Origin: Prevotellaceae bacterium
GTDB lineage: Bacteria; Bacteroidota; Bacteroidia; Bacteroidales; Bacteroidaceae
Direction: 5' to 3'
NCBI GenBank assembly: GCA_029219385.1
Contig: JAQXTH010000047.1
Coordinates: 1-46,000 of the forward strand
DNA length: 46,000 nucleotides
Under the pieces are notes generated by a model. The model was not told the origin of the DNA and ran no database searches. It was given only the letters and a program-made list of their open reading frames with translations. A program made the position numbers and the translations under genes. Each line of letters begins with the position of its first letter. Positions within the stretch are counted from its first letter, which is position 1. Positions 34,508 to 43,040 of the stretch are shown here, one piece after another.

Positions 34508-34590
34508 TTTTCGTTAAGCCAAATGAGCAGAGCCAAACTTGCTTGAACTATGCCATAGCGAGAAAACACAACTAATAAGAATGTTTATCT
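34508..34590. repeat. Copy 2 of a dispersed intergenic repeat
   Basis: This aligns with 9028-9110 in the same orientation. It marks the right edge of the accessory island, between the DUF3791 gene and the aminotransferase terminator. On the minus strand one frame is open (ASLALLIWLNENVRK), but copy 1 has a stop and a one-base shift, so coding is not supported. Besides this repeat and the terminator, I see nothing in 34484-34739. Confidence 0.65.
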
Positions 34591-34672
34591 TGTCTGCCAT
34601 ATAAATTCCTTTATTCCTTATATAACGCAAAAATATGATTTTTTTACGAAAGAAGAAACAAGAGAAAATAAA

Positions 34673-34715
34673 AAAAGAGGTGTGAAGACCAGAAAGGAAC
34701 TTCACACCTCTTTTT
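34673..34715 (-). terminator. Terminator of the aminotransferase operon
   Basis: A perfect 15-bp stem, AAAAGAGGTGTGAAG (34673-34687) with CTTCACACCTCTTTT (34700-34714). On the minus strand it ends in TTTTTTATTTT, 25 bp beyond the aminotransferase stop. Confidence 0.85.
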
Positions 34716-34739
34716 GTATATATGAAAATCGAATGGCGA

Positions 34740-35930
34740 TTATTTCAACAGGGCGAGAGCCTCGTTGATGCGACGCATGGCCTCGACGATATTTTCATCG
34801 GAAGTGGCATAACTCATGCGCAAGCAGTCAGGGTCGCCAAAGGCTCCACCTCCAACTGTAGCAACATGACCTACATTAAGCAAAAACATTGCCAAATCCA
34901 TATTGTCTTTTATCACCTCACCATTATAAGACTTGCCGAAATAACTGCTCACCTTGGGGAATACATAAAAGGCTCCCTCGGGCTCGTTGGTCTCAAAGCC
35001 GGGTGTCTCGCGACAGAGTTTCACGATGAGATTCTTACGTCTTTCAAAAGCAAGACGCATATCCTCAACACACTGCTGATCGCCACTGAAAGCATTTGCT
35101 GCCGCAATCTGGCTCACAGAACAAGGACCTGAAGTATATTGTCCTTGCAACTTGTTACAACCCTTCACTATCCACTCAGGAGCAGCAATGAAACCAATAC
35201 GCCAACCGGTCATGGCGTAGGCCTTGCTCACACCGTTGATTATCACAGTGCGGTCTTTCATGCCCTCAACCTGAGCAATTGAGGCGTGGGCACCCACATA
35301 ATTGATATGTTCGTAGATTTCGTCAGAAATGACAATGATGTTTTCGTGGCGTTTGAAAACTTCTGCCAGGGCTTCTAATTCGGCTTTGCTGTAAACAGCA
35401 CCGGTAGGATTGCTCGGCGAACAGAGAATGAAAGCACGGGTGCGCTCGGTGATGGCTGCTTCAAGTTGAGCAGGAGTTATCTTAAAATTCTGTTCTATAC
35501 CGGCATTAACAATAACGGGCACACCATCGGCCAACTTGACCATCTGCGTGTAGCTCACCCAATATGGAGCAGGAATAATTACTTCGTCACCCTCGTCGAC
35601 AAGTGCCATTATCACGTTGCAGACACTTTGCTTGGCACCATTGCTGCACAAAATTTGGGATATGCTATATTCCAAACCGTTTTCCTTCTTCAACTTGTCA
35701 ACTATGGCCTGTCTTAACACAGGATAGCCCGGCACGGGAGAATAGCGCGAATAGTTGTCGTCGACAGCCTGCTTTGCCGCCTCCTTGATAGCATCGGGGG
35801 TGTTGAAATCGGGTTCGCCCACCGAGAGGTTAATCACGTCTACGCCTTGGGCTTTGAGCTCTGCGCTCTTTTGAGACATGGCCAGCGTGGCCGATGGCTC
35901 AAGTCTGTTTAATCTTGCAGATAATTTCAT
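34740..35930 (-). CDS. aspC: Pyridoxal-phosphate aminotransferase, aspartate aminotransferase type
   Basis: A 396-residue class I aminotransferase. Lys236 in NGVSKAYAMTGWRIGF is the PLP Schiff-base lysine, and SDEIYEHI holds Asp203 and Tyr206. CSPSNPTGAVYSKAELE contains the conserved asparagine, and RMSYATSDENI near the C-terminus supplies the carboxylate-binding arginine. It most resembles subgroup I-gamma (AspC/aspB) enzymes that make aspartate from oxaloacetate; some of these also act on prephenate. It is the last gene of the lptF/G-ribBA-BI-1 run and has a strong terminator. Confidence 0.92.
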   Translation of the reverse strand: MKLSARLNRLEPSATLAMSQKSAELKAQGVDVINLSVGEPDFNTPDAIKEAAKQAVDDNYSRYSPVPGYPVLRQAIVDKLKKENGLEYSISQILCSNGAKQSVCNVIMALVDEGDEVIIPAPYWVSYTQMVKLADGVPVIVNAGIEQNFKITPAQLEAAITERTRAFILCSPSNPTGAVYSKAELEALAEVFKRHENIIVISDEIYEHINYVGAHASIAQVEGMKDRTVIINGVSKAYAMTGWRIGFIAAPEWIVKGCNKLQGQYTSGPCSVSQIAAANAFSGDQQCVEDMRLAFERRKNLIVKLCRETPGFETNEPEGAFYVFPKVSSYFGKSYNGEVIKDNMDLAMFLLNVGHVATVGGGAFGDPDCLRMSYATSDENIVEAMRRINEALALLK

Positions 35931-35961
35931 TTTGTATTATGGTTTTATAAGATTTATTTCA

Positions 35962-36684
35962 TTATCTTCTGTCGCCGAAAATGCGCAACAAGAAAAGGAA
36001 CAGGTTTATGAAATCAAGATAGAGCGCAAGGCTGCCCATGAGTGCCATTTTTTGTGTGGTGGCATTGACCTCGCCTCCGGCCTGTTGAAACATTAGTTTT
36101 ATTTTCTGTGTGTCGTAGGCAGTGAGTCCCACAAAGATAAACACTCCGAGATAGTTCACCACTGTCTGCAATCCGGTGCTACCCACAAAGATGTTTACCA
36201 CGGTGGCAATAATGATGCCGATAAGACCCATCACGAGTATCTTGCCCAACCCCGAGAGGTCTTTGCGCGTGATAAAGCCCACTAAACTCATGGCAGCAAA
36301 GGTGCCTGCCGTGATGAAGAATGTGGTGGCTATGCTGCTCGCAGTGTACATGAGGAATATCACCGAGAGTGTCAGTCCGTTAAGCACCGAATAGGCCACA
36401 AACAGCAGTCCCGCCACGGGGAAGGATAGTCTGTTGATGGCCGACGATAGAGTGAGGACCACTGCAAACTCGGCGATTATCAGCACCCACATCATCATTG
36501 AACTTTGACCGAATATTTTATAGAAAAGTTCAGGATTGGAAGCCACATAGAATGCCGTGAGGCCGGTGACCGCCATGGCCATTGTCATCCACACATAAAC
36601 TTTGCGCATCAAGGCACCAAAGGCACTTTGGGAACGCACGTCGTTGATTGTCACATCATTTGAATTGTTGTAGTAGTTGTTCAT
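35962..36684 (-). CDS. Bax inhibitor-1/YccA family membrane protein
   Basis: A 240-residue inner-membrane protein with seven predicted hydrophobic helices. The family signature is spread over AFGALMRKVYVWMTMAMAVTG, LTAYDTQKIKLMF (with the paired aspartate region) and the C-terminal LALYLDFINLFLFLLRIFG. Family members are pH-sensitive calcium leak channels in some bacteria; YccA of E. coli also modulates FtsH, which is encoded elsewhere in this window. The spacing is 33 bp to ribBA and 31 bp to the aminotransferase gene, so it is likely part of one transcript. Confidence 0.92.
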   Translation of the reverse strand: MNNYYNNSNDVTINDVRSQSAFGALMRKVYVWMTMAMAVTGLTAFYVASNPELFYKIFGQSSMMMWVLIIAEFAVVLTLSSAINRLSFPVAGLLFVAYSVLNGLTLSVIFLMYTASSIATTFFITAGTFAAMSLVGFITRKDLSGLGKILVMGLIGIIIATVVNIFVGSTGLQTVVNYLGVFIFVGLTAYDTQKIKLMFQQAGGEVNATTQKMALMGSLALYLDFINLFLFLLRIFGDRR

Positions 36685-36717
36685 AACATTATGGTTTAAA
36701 ACTTATTATCTCAAAAA

Positions 36718-37932
36718 TCATTTGTTGAAATGAAGATTGTGGCCCATGCGCTCTTTCTTGGTGCGCAGATAGGTCTCGTTGTAGCGATTGGGTTGTATCT
36801 CTATAGGTACATTCTCTACAATTTCCAGACCAAAGCCGTTGAGTCCGGCTCTTTTTACCGGATTATTTGTGATGAGGCGCATTTTTCTTATGCCCACCTC
36901 GCGCAAAATCTGCGCTCCGATGCCATAGTCGCGCTCGTCGGGGTTGTAGCCGAGATGTGTGTTTGCATCAACGGTGTCGAGCCCCTGCTCCTGCAATTTA
37001 TATGCTGCAATCTTTGCCATGAGACCAATGCCGCGCCCCTCTTGATTGAGATAGAGAATTGCACCCTTGCCCTCTTTTTCAATCATTTGCATGGCACGGT
37101 GGAGTTGTTCGCCACAATCACACCTCATGCTTCCAAAGATGTCGCCGGTCATGCACGAAGAGTGCACTCTGACCAAAACAGCCTCGTCTTCGCTCCACTC
37201 GCCTTTGGCCAAAACGATATGTTCGAGGCCGTTGCTCTTTTGTCTGAATGGTGTGAGGCGGAAATGTCCGTATTCAGTGGGCAAATCAACGGTCTCGCCC
37301 TTTTCTACAAAGGTCTCTTCTTTAAGTCTGTAGGCAATGAGGTCTCTGATAGAGATTATCTTCAGTCCAAACTTCTCTGCCACCTCTATCAATTGAGGCA
37401 TACGCGCCATGGTGCCGTCTTCGTTCATAATCTCGATTAGGGCAGCGGCGGGCTGCAGCCCTGCCATGCGTGCCAGGTCGATAGCGGCCTCGGTATGGCC
37501 GGCGCGACGCAATACACCCTTGTTTTGGGCGTAGAGCGGATTGATATGACCGGGGCGACCGAATGTTTCGGGTGTTGAAGCCGGGTCGGCAAGGGCGCGA
37601 ATAGTGGCGGCACGGTCGCTGGCACTGACACCTGTGGAACAGCCCTCAAGTTTGTCGACCGTCACGGTGAACGGAGTGCCAAGCATGGAGGTATTTTCCT
37701 CCACCTGATGTGGCAGATTGAGTTCACGGCAACGCTCCATAGAAATTGGCGCACAAAGCACCCCTCGCCCATATTTCAGCATGAAGTTCACTTTTTCGGG
37801 GGTGATGAGTTCGGCAGCGGTAATAAAGTCGCCCTCATTTTCGCGGTCTTCGTCATCGACCACTATAAGAAATTTTCCTTCTTTGAAATCTTCCACAGCT
37901 TCGGGAATGCTGCTTAATTTTGTGTTGTTCAT
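36718..37932 (-). CDS. ribBA: Bifunctional dihydroxybutanone-phosphate synthase/GTP cyclohydrolase II
   Basis: A 404-residue fusion that makes both precursors of riboflavin. The N-terminal RibB domain contains [28 protein letters not shown] and [12 protein letters not shown]. The C-terminal RibA domain contains [21 protein letters not shown] (zinc cysteines) and [11 protein letters not shown], ending in the substrate loop [16 protein letters not shown]. The ATG at 37932 ([19 protein letters not shown]) is preferred to one eight codons upstream, which would overlap less typical sequence. No FMN riboswitch is visible. The gene follows the LptF/G gene by 20 bp. Confidence 0.96.
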   Translation of the reverse strand: MNNTKLSSIPEAVEDFKEGKFLIVVDDEDRENEGDFITAAELITPEKVNFMLKYGRGVLCAPISMERCRELNLPHQVEENTSMLGTPFTVTVDKLEGCSTGVSASDRAATIRALADPASTPETFGRPGHINPLYAQNKGVLRRAGHTEAAIDLARMAGLQPAAALIEIMNEDGTMARMPQLIEVAEKFGLKIISIRDLIAYRLKEETFVEKGETVDLPTEYGHFRLTPFRQKSNGLEHIVLAKGEWSEDEAVLVRVHSSCMTGDIFGSMRCDCGEQLHRAMQMIEKEGKGAILYLNQEGRGIGLMAKIAAYKLQEQGLDTVDANTHLGYNPDERDYGIGAQILREVGIRKMRLITNNPVKRAGLNGFGLEIVENVPIEIQPNRYNETYLRTKKERMGHNLHFNK

Positions 37933-37952
37933 TTGTTTCGTAAATCTTAAAA

Positions 37953-39896
37953 TCACGATTTTCCTTCAGGCCCGGCGTCTATATCGTCGGTCTTTAGAAA
38001 ACCGTTGTTTATTCTGTTTATAATGTCTTTATCTGTTTCCAAAATCTTGTTTATGTCTTTAAACAATAACCTCCTATAGTGAACCACCCACAGATAGATT
38101 GCCAATCCCACAGGCACAAGCAAACCGACTGTTATTGCAACCCACGACTTTGTGAATGGAACAACGTGGGAATGTCGATAGACAATGGGATAGTCGTTGA
38201 GTTTATAGACCAACTTGGCATCGTGGCTGTTAGACAACATCTCTATGGTCTGTTCGAGCCTTTCGGCCGTGTCGGGCAGAGTGTTGTGGGGCATTTTTCC
38301 AAAAAACATGGAGAAATAACCGGGCAGGCGACCAAGTTTCAACTCCTTTGACAAAACAGAGAGCGAATTGTCAACGGCAGAAAGATTTTCGACTGCCTTG
38401 AGATAGTCGGGATCGTCGATTATAACTTCTTTCACCACTATGTTGCGTTTAGGGCGATAGCCCAACATTCGCATGAGGCGGGCCTTATGATTGTCGAGAT
38501 TAAACACGGTAGAATCTTTGTTTGACTTGTAGGTGAGCCAAAAACCAATGGGTGCCATAATCACCGTGCTGATCCACAGGCCGTATGTGATGTTCCAAGT
38601 GCCATCGCGCGCCATCTTCATGCCCGACACTCCGATGATGTAATAAACAATGAAAATCAAGACCGAAACGATTGTCGATATGCCCAGACCTCCCTTGCGG
38701 ATAATGGCTCCGAGTGGCGCACCAATAAAGAAGAAAAACAAGCAGGCCAACGACGAGGCAAACTTGTCGTGCCACTTTATGAGATGTTTTCTCACTGTGC
38801 GATAACCATCATGGCCCACGGGCCCCCTCCACTCTATCTCGGTGAGCATGGCGTTTGAAGCCGATGCTGCCCGGCGCAACACACGCAAACGCTTATCGGA
38901 GCCCATTTTTGCAAAAGCAGTGTCGACCGAAACCTTTTCTGCCAAAGCCAAAGAGCGGAGCGAGTCGGCACGCGAAGCATAGCCGGTTTGAAAATAGCGG
39001 GCAGTCAATTCCTCATAGTTCACACGGCCGATACTGTCGTAGAGCAATGTCATCGAGTCGGCGTCAGCCTCAAGTTGTCTCAACGATTTTGCGTCGGCAA
39101 GATTTTTGAGATCGTCGGCATTCATAAGGTCGAAATCCGTGTTGAAGTCGATGAGCAACGTCTTGCTTTGAAAAGTTTCGCGATCATAGGGGCGACGGTC
39201 TCTTGACATCATTCGGTCGTCTGACATGGTGCGCAGGTTTTCAAACTGTTCGCCGCTATAAATTGAGAGTTTGAGAAAGTGCTTATCGGCCGTTGTTTCG
39301 AGTTTTGCGGAGTCGGCCACCACAATCTGTGCGTTTTCTATGCCGTTGTCAATCTTATAGATAACCACATTATAGAGCATTCCAGTGGCGGTATTTTTAC
39401 GCTCCACATAGAGATTGACATTGGGAATGCCGTTATAGAACACACCCTCGGGAATTTCAAGGGCGGGCGATGTGCTTTTCATAGAAATCAACATGCGCGC
39501 CATTTCCATCTGAGCCTTCGGACTGATGTTGTTTTGAAAATAAAACGAGACTCCCGTAAGTATCAGCGCACTCAAGAAAATAGGTCTCATAATGCGCAAC
39601 AAGGGAATGCCGGCGGCCTTCATGGCAGTGAGTTCGAGTTGTTCGCCCATGTTGCCAAACGTGAGCAACGATGTGAGCAACACAGACATGGGCAATGCCA
39701 TGGGCACGAGCGAAACACCCATATAAAAGAAAAAGCGGGCCAAGATGTCGAATCCCAACCCCTTGCCCACCATTGTCTCTATGTGCTTCCACACAAATTG
39801 CATCATAAAAACAAACAGACAAATCAAAAAACACCCCAGAAACATTTGAAAAAACTTTCTGAGTATGAACATGTCTATTTTCTTTATGCCAAGCAT
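37953..39896 (-). CDS. LptF/LptG family lipopolysaccharide export permease
   Basis: A 647-residue inner-membrane protein of the YjgP/YjgQ family, which with LptB extracts lipopolysaccharide from the membrane. The N-terminal helices ([19 protein letters not shown]), the coupling region [23 protein letters not shown] and the C-terminal helices ([20 protein letters not shown]) are typical. It is much longer than the 360 residues of E. coli LptG: the periplasmic domain has an insertion, and a further 170 residues with an extra helix ([20 protein letters not shown]) follow, as usual in Bacteroidetes. It leads the ribBA operon. Confidence 0.92.
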   Translation of the reverse strand: MLGIKKIDMFILRKFFQMFLGCFLICLFVFMMQFVWKHIETMVGKGLGFDILARFFFYMGVSLVPMALPMSVLLTSLLTFGNMGEQLELTAMKAAGIPLLRIMRPIFLSALILTGVSFYFQNNISPKAQMEMARMLISMKSTSPALEIPEGVFYNGIPNVNLYVERKNTATGMLYNVVIYKIDNGIENAQIVVADSAKLETTADKHFLKLSIYSGEQFENLRTMSDDRMMSRDRRPYDRETFQSKTLLIDFNTDFDLMNADDLKNLADAKSLRQLEADADSMTLLYDSIGRVNYEELTARYFQTGYASRADSLRSLALAEKVSVDTAFAKMGSDKRLRVLRRAASASNAMLTEIEWRGPVGHDGYRTVRKHLIKWHDKFASSLACLFFFFIGAPLGAIIRKGGLGISTIVSVLIFIVYYIIGVSGMKMARDGTWNITYGLWISTVIMAPIGFWLTYKSNKDSTVFNLDNHKARLMRMLGYRPKRNIVVKEVIIDDPDYLKAVENLSAVDNSLSVLSKELKLGRLPGYFSMFFGKMPHNTLPDTAERLEQTIEMLSNSHDAKLVYKLNDYPIVYRHSHVVPFTKSWVAITVGLLVPVGLAIYLWVVHYRRLLFKDINKILETDKDIINRINNGFLKTDDIDAGPEGKS

Positions 39897-39932
39897 GAAT
39901 ATGCGAACAATCTTTAGTCAATACAATTAAAT

Positions 39933-39965
39933 GCAAAGTTAATGCAATCTGTGTAATAATCCAAA
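39933..39965 (-). promoter_or_regulatory. Promoter of the lptF/G-ribBA-BI-1-aspC operon
   Basis: On the minus strand, TTTG (39965-39962), a 20-bp spacer and TAACTTTGC (39941-39933) match the Bacteroidetes consensus, 37 nt before the start codon. Confidence 0.65.
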
Positions 39966-40034
39966 ATAAAACTTGGGAATTACCGCCAAAAAGCAACTTG
40001 ATTTATAGGAAGCACCACACTTTTTTATAGTTTC

Positions 40035-40100
40035 TTAGTTAGGACACTTAAGTGTTTTAGTTAGAGTTCTTAAATATTCTAAGTTGGGAACTATAAAATA
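40035..40100. repeat. Degenerate 22-bp tandem repeat
   Basis: Three 22-bp units follow each other: TTAGTTAGGACACTTAAGTG.. (40035-40056), TTAGTTAGAGTTCTTAAATA.. (40057-40078) and CTAAGTTGGGAACTATAAAA.. (40079-40100). The first contains the perfect palindrome CACTTAAGTG. They lie in the 289-bp divergent gap between the LptF/G and surE genes. Confidence 0.5.
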
Positions 40101-40157
40101 ATAGCGTTGACACTCTGTTTTATCGCCTCATATTCAAAGGAAATCAAAAAAAAACGC

Positions 40158-40165
40158 TACATTTG
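40158..40165 (+). promoter_or_regulatory. -7 box for surE-lpxB
   Basis: TACATTTG, followed by C, lies 20 nt before the surE ATG. No TTTG is present at the -33 distance. Confidence 0.4.
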
Positions 40166-40185
40166 CGAAACAAACACACTGCGAG

Positions 40186-40944
40186 ATGAAACCTCTGATA
40201 TTTATTTCAAACGACGACGGCTACAACTCTCCCGGCATCAATACCCTTATCGATGCCCTCAGACCACTGGGCGACCTCTTTGTGGTTGCGCCCGACAGAC
40301 CTCGCTCGGGCGCGAGTTGCTCGATAACAAGCGAAACTCCTATCACCTATAACCACATTCGCTCAGAAGACGGGCTGAAGGTCTACTCTTGCTCCGGCAC
40401 CCCGGCCGACTGCGTGAAACTGGCTCTTGACCAACTGCTCATGAGACAACCCGACCTCATCGCCGCCGGCATAAACCATGGCAGCAATGCCTCGGTCAAC
40501 ATTCACTATTCGGGCACGGTGGCAGTAACGACTGAAGCCGCACTCCACGGCATTCCCTCAATAGCTTTCTCAAGCCTCAGCCACGACCCCAAAACCGACC
40601 TTTCACACACCACACATCTGTGTCGCCACATTGCAGAAATGACAATAGAGAAACAACTGCCTTTTGGCTCATATCTCAACGTAAATATTCCCGACACGGA
40701 AAATATAAACGGCATACGCGTATGCCGCATGACATACAGCCGATGGGTTGACGAATATGAAGCCTGCCCTCGCTCCACAGGCGGAAAATATTTTTGGCTC
40801 ACCGGTGAAAACATCAACGATGAGCCAAACGACGACACAACAGACCTCTGGGCTCTTGAACACGACTTTGTGGCCATCACGCCCATTATGGTAGACCCCA
40901 CCGACCACGAATTGATAGAAGCGATGAAAGAATGGGATCTTTAG
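40186..40944 (+). CDS. surE: 5'/3'-nucleotidase SurE
   Basis: A 252-residue metal-dependent phosphatase acting on nucleoside monophosphates. The metal-binding motif FISNDDGYNSPGI (D10, D11) is at the N-terminus, followed by VVAPDRPRSGASCSIT, the phosphate-binding loop. SCSGTPADCVKLAL and NHGSNASVNIHYSGTV complete the active site. The length is normal. lpxB follows 48 bp later, an order found in many Bacteroidales. Confidence 0.95.
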   Translation: MKPLIFISNDDGYNSPGINTLIDALRPLGDLFVVAPDRPRSGASCSITSETPITYNHIRSEDGLKVYSCSGTPADCVKLALDQLLMRQPDLIAAGINHGSNASVNIHYSGTVAVTTEAALHGIPSIAFSSLSHDPKTDLSHTTHLCRHIAEMTIEKQLPFGSYLNVNIPDTENINGIRVCRMTYSRWVDEYEACPRSTGGKYFWLTGENINDEPNDDTTDLWALEHDFVAITPIMVDPTDHELIEAMKEWDL

Positions 40945-40992
40945 CCCACTCACGACCACAAAATTCAAATAAACCAAAATCTACACACAAAG

Positions 40993-42153
40993 ATGAAGTA
41001 TTTTCTCATTGCCGGCGAAGCCAGTGGAGACCTCCATGCCTCTAATCTCATGAAGGCACTGAAGATAAACGACCCAGAGGCCGAATTTGTATTCTATGGC
41101 GGCGACAAGATGAAGGCTGTGGGCGGAGAGTTGTTGGAACACTACAAAAACATTGCATATATGGGGTTTGTTCCTGTGGTGCTTCATGCAAAGACCATAT
41201 TACGCGCAATGAAAAAATGTAGAGAAGCCGTTGTGGAGTGGTCGCCCGACGCATTGATATTGGTCGACTATCCCGGATTTAACCTCAAAATTGCCCGCTA
41301 TGTGAAGCAACACACCAACATTCCCATCTTTTATTATATCTCACCCAAGATATGGGCATGGAAAGAACACCGCATTAAAGAGATAAAACTCTATGTGGAT
41401 CGCCTCTACTCCATCTTGCCTTTTGAAGTTCCGTTTTTCACACAAAAACACAACTACCCCATTGACTACGTGGGCAATCCATCGGTTGACGAGATTTGTG
41501 CGTGGAAATCAAAATATACCGACAGCCACCAACGGTTTCTTGAGAAACATAACCTGCCCGACAAACCCATAATTGCCCTGTTGCCCGGTTCGCGCAAGCA
41601 GGAGATAACAGACAATTTTAAACGCATGGCAACAGCGGCACTGCCATATACAAAAAAAGGCTACCAACTCTTGGTAGCCGCAGCCAACGATATTGACAAC
41701 GAGTTTTACACTCGCCACATAAAAGACACAGAAGCACAACAAAACATCACATTGATAAGAAACCACACCTTTGAAATATTAGCCAACGCAGAGGCCGGAC
41801 TCATCACCTCGGGCACCGCCACGCTCGAAACTGCTCTGTTTAGAGTGCCGCAGATTGTGTGCTACTATATCAACATGGGCAAACTCTTTGCCTTGTTGCG
41901 CAAAATTTTTCTCAAAGTGAAATATATCTCGTTGGTCAACCTCACGGTAAACCGACCTTTGGTGCCGGAACTGGTGGGTGACCAAATGAACGTGGCCAAC
42001 ATAAAAAAACATCTTTCCACCATAGTCAAAGGTGGCGAAGCACGCGCAGACCAATTGAAAGGTTATGATGAAATGGCCCGACTGCTCGGCGAAGCCGGTG
42101 CACCACAACGCGCTGCCCGCCTCATGGTAGAAAGACTGAGAAACAAAAACTGA
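40993..42153 (+). CDS. lpxB: Lipid-A-disaccharide synthase
   Basis: A 386-residue GT19 glycosyltransferase that joins UDP-diacylglucosamine and lipid X to form the lipid A disaccharide at the inner membrane. The signature N-terminus YFLIAGEASGDLHASNLM, the membrane-insertion segment around LVDYPGFNLKIARYV, FYYISPKIWAWKEHRIK, ALLPGSRKQEI and TSGTATLETAL are all present. The length is typical. It converges with cdsA; only 26 bp separate their ends. Confidence 0.96.
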   Translation: MKYFLIAGEASGDLHASNLMKALKINDPEAEFVFYGGDKMKAVGGELLEHYKNIAYMGFVPVVLHAKTILRAMKKCREAVVEWSPDALILVDYPGFNLKIARYVKQHTNIPIFYYISPKIWAWKEHRIKEIKLYVDRLYSILPFEVPFFTQKHNYPIDYVGNPSVDEICAWKSKYTDSHQRFLEKHNLPDKPIIALLPGSRKQEITDNFKRMATAALPYTKKGYQLLVAAANDIDNEFYTRHIKDTEAQQNITLIRNHTFEILANAEAGLITSGTATLETALFRVPQIVCYYINMGKLFALLRKIFLKVKYISLVNLTVNRPLVPELVGDQMNVANIKKHLSTIVKGGEARADQLKGYDEMARLLGEAGAPQRAARLMVERLRNKN

Positions 42154-42179
42154 CGGTAACTATTTCACCGACCCGACAA

Positions 42180-43019
42180 TCAAAATAAGCCGACAAAGCC
42201 TCCCGAAAAAAGGAAAATATAAACCACGGCTGCCGGAATGGCCAACAACGCACTGTCGAAACGATCAAGCACTCCACCATGACCCGGCATGAAATTGCCA
42301 CTGTCCTTTATGCCAAGTTGACGCTTGAATTGGCTCTCCACCAAATCGCCCCAAGTGCCAAACACACAAACGACCAACCCCAGCCCCAGCCAAAACAACA
42401 GACTGCCGCTGCCTCCAAACCAAAAGAAACAAGCCGCCCCCACAAGCACCACAAGGCTACCACCCACACTGCCTATCCACGATTTCTTAGGCGAGACAGA
42501 GGGAAACAACTTATATGGTATCTTCTTGCCCAAACTGCAACCAAAACAGTAGGCACCCGTATCGTTAAGCCACAAAAACACAAACAACGCAAGCGGAAGC
42601 GTATAGTCATATATTTGATTGAACGCCAACACATTCATCAAAGACATGGGCAGAGCCACATAAAACTGGCCGGCAAAACCATAGGCCCAATTTGAGACTA
42701 CATTGCCTTGAGGCAAATACAGTCCGCTAACCAACATAAATATCAACGACAAAACGTAAGGCACAAAAACCACCTCGCCCATCATGGCCGAATTATACAG
42801 ATACATGGCGAGAAACAAATAGACTCCGCTCACCACCGACACCGTGTTGTTTACCTTGGCTATATTGTGGCGCGACAACAATGTGTTAAACTCATTCAAC
42901 AACAACGCGGTGATGATAGCAAACAACACACAATAGGTGCTCATTCCACCTATCAGGCAGCCTACCACCACCACCACATAAAGCACTCCCGAGAGAGTTC
43001 TTGCTAAAACGTTTGACAT
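42180..43019 (-). CDS. cdsA: Phosphatidate cytidylyltransferase
   Basis: A 279-residue polytopic inner-membrane enzyme that makes CDP-diacylglycerol, the precursor of all phospholipid head groups. The CDP-alcohol motif VESQFKRQLGIKDSGNFMPG followed by HGGVLDRFDSAL is complete, and WLNDTGAYCFG precedes SPKKSWIGSVGG. About eight hydrophobic helices are visible. It lies 21 bp downstream of ftsH and is probably the last gene of the rsfS-ftsH-cdsA transcript. Confidence 0.95.
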   Translation of the reverse strand: MSNVLARTLSGVLYVVVVVGCLIGGMSTYCVLFAIITALLLNEFNTLLSRHNIAKVNNTVSVVSGVYLFLAMYLYNSAMMGEVVFVPYVLSLIFMLVSGLYLPQGNVVSNWAYGFAGQFYVALPMSLMNVLAFNQIYDYTLPLALFVFLWLNDTGAYCFGCSLGKKIPYKLFPSVSPKKSWIGSVGGSLVVLVGAACFFWFGGSGSLLFWLGLGLVVCVFGTWGDLVESQFKRQLGIKDSGNFMPGHGGVLDRFDSALLAIPAAVVYIFLFSGGFVGLF

Positions 43020-43040
43020 TTCTTGTGATTATATATGATT

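Noticed and set aside
34514-34705. A 63-codon minus-strand frame over the dispersed repeat
   Set aside because: It starts inside the aminotransferase terminator hairpin; the other copy of the repeat does not keep the frame.
37933-37956. Upstream ATG for ribBA giving eight extra residues
   Set aside because: The family N-terminus begins at the ATG at 37932, and the extension reaches to within a few bases of the preceding gene's end without similarity.
36685-37956. FMN riboswitch for ribBA
   Set aside because: Only 20 bp separate ribBA from the preceding gene, and no conserved riboswitch pattern is seen before the operon.
42154-42179. Terminator between lpxB and cdsA
   Set aside because: The short complementarity (CGGT with ACCG) is only 4 bp and has no T run.
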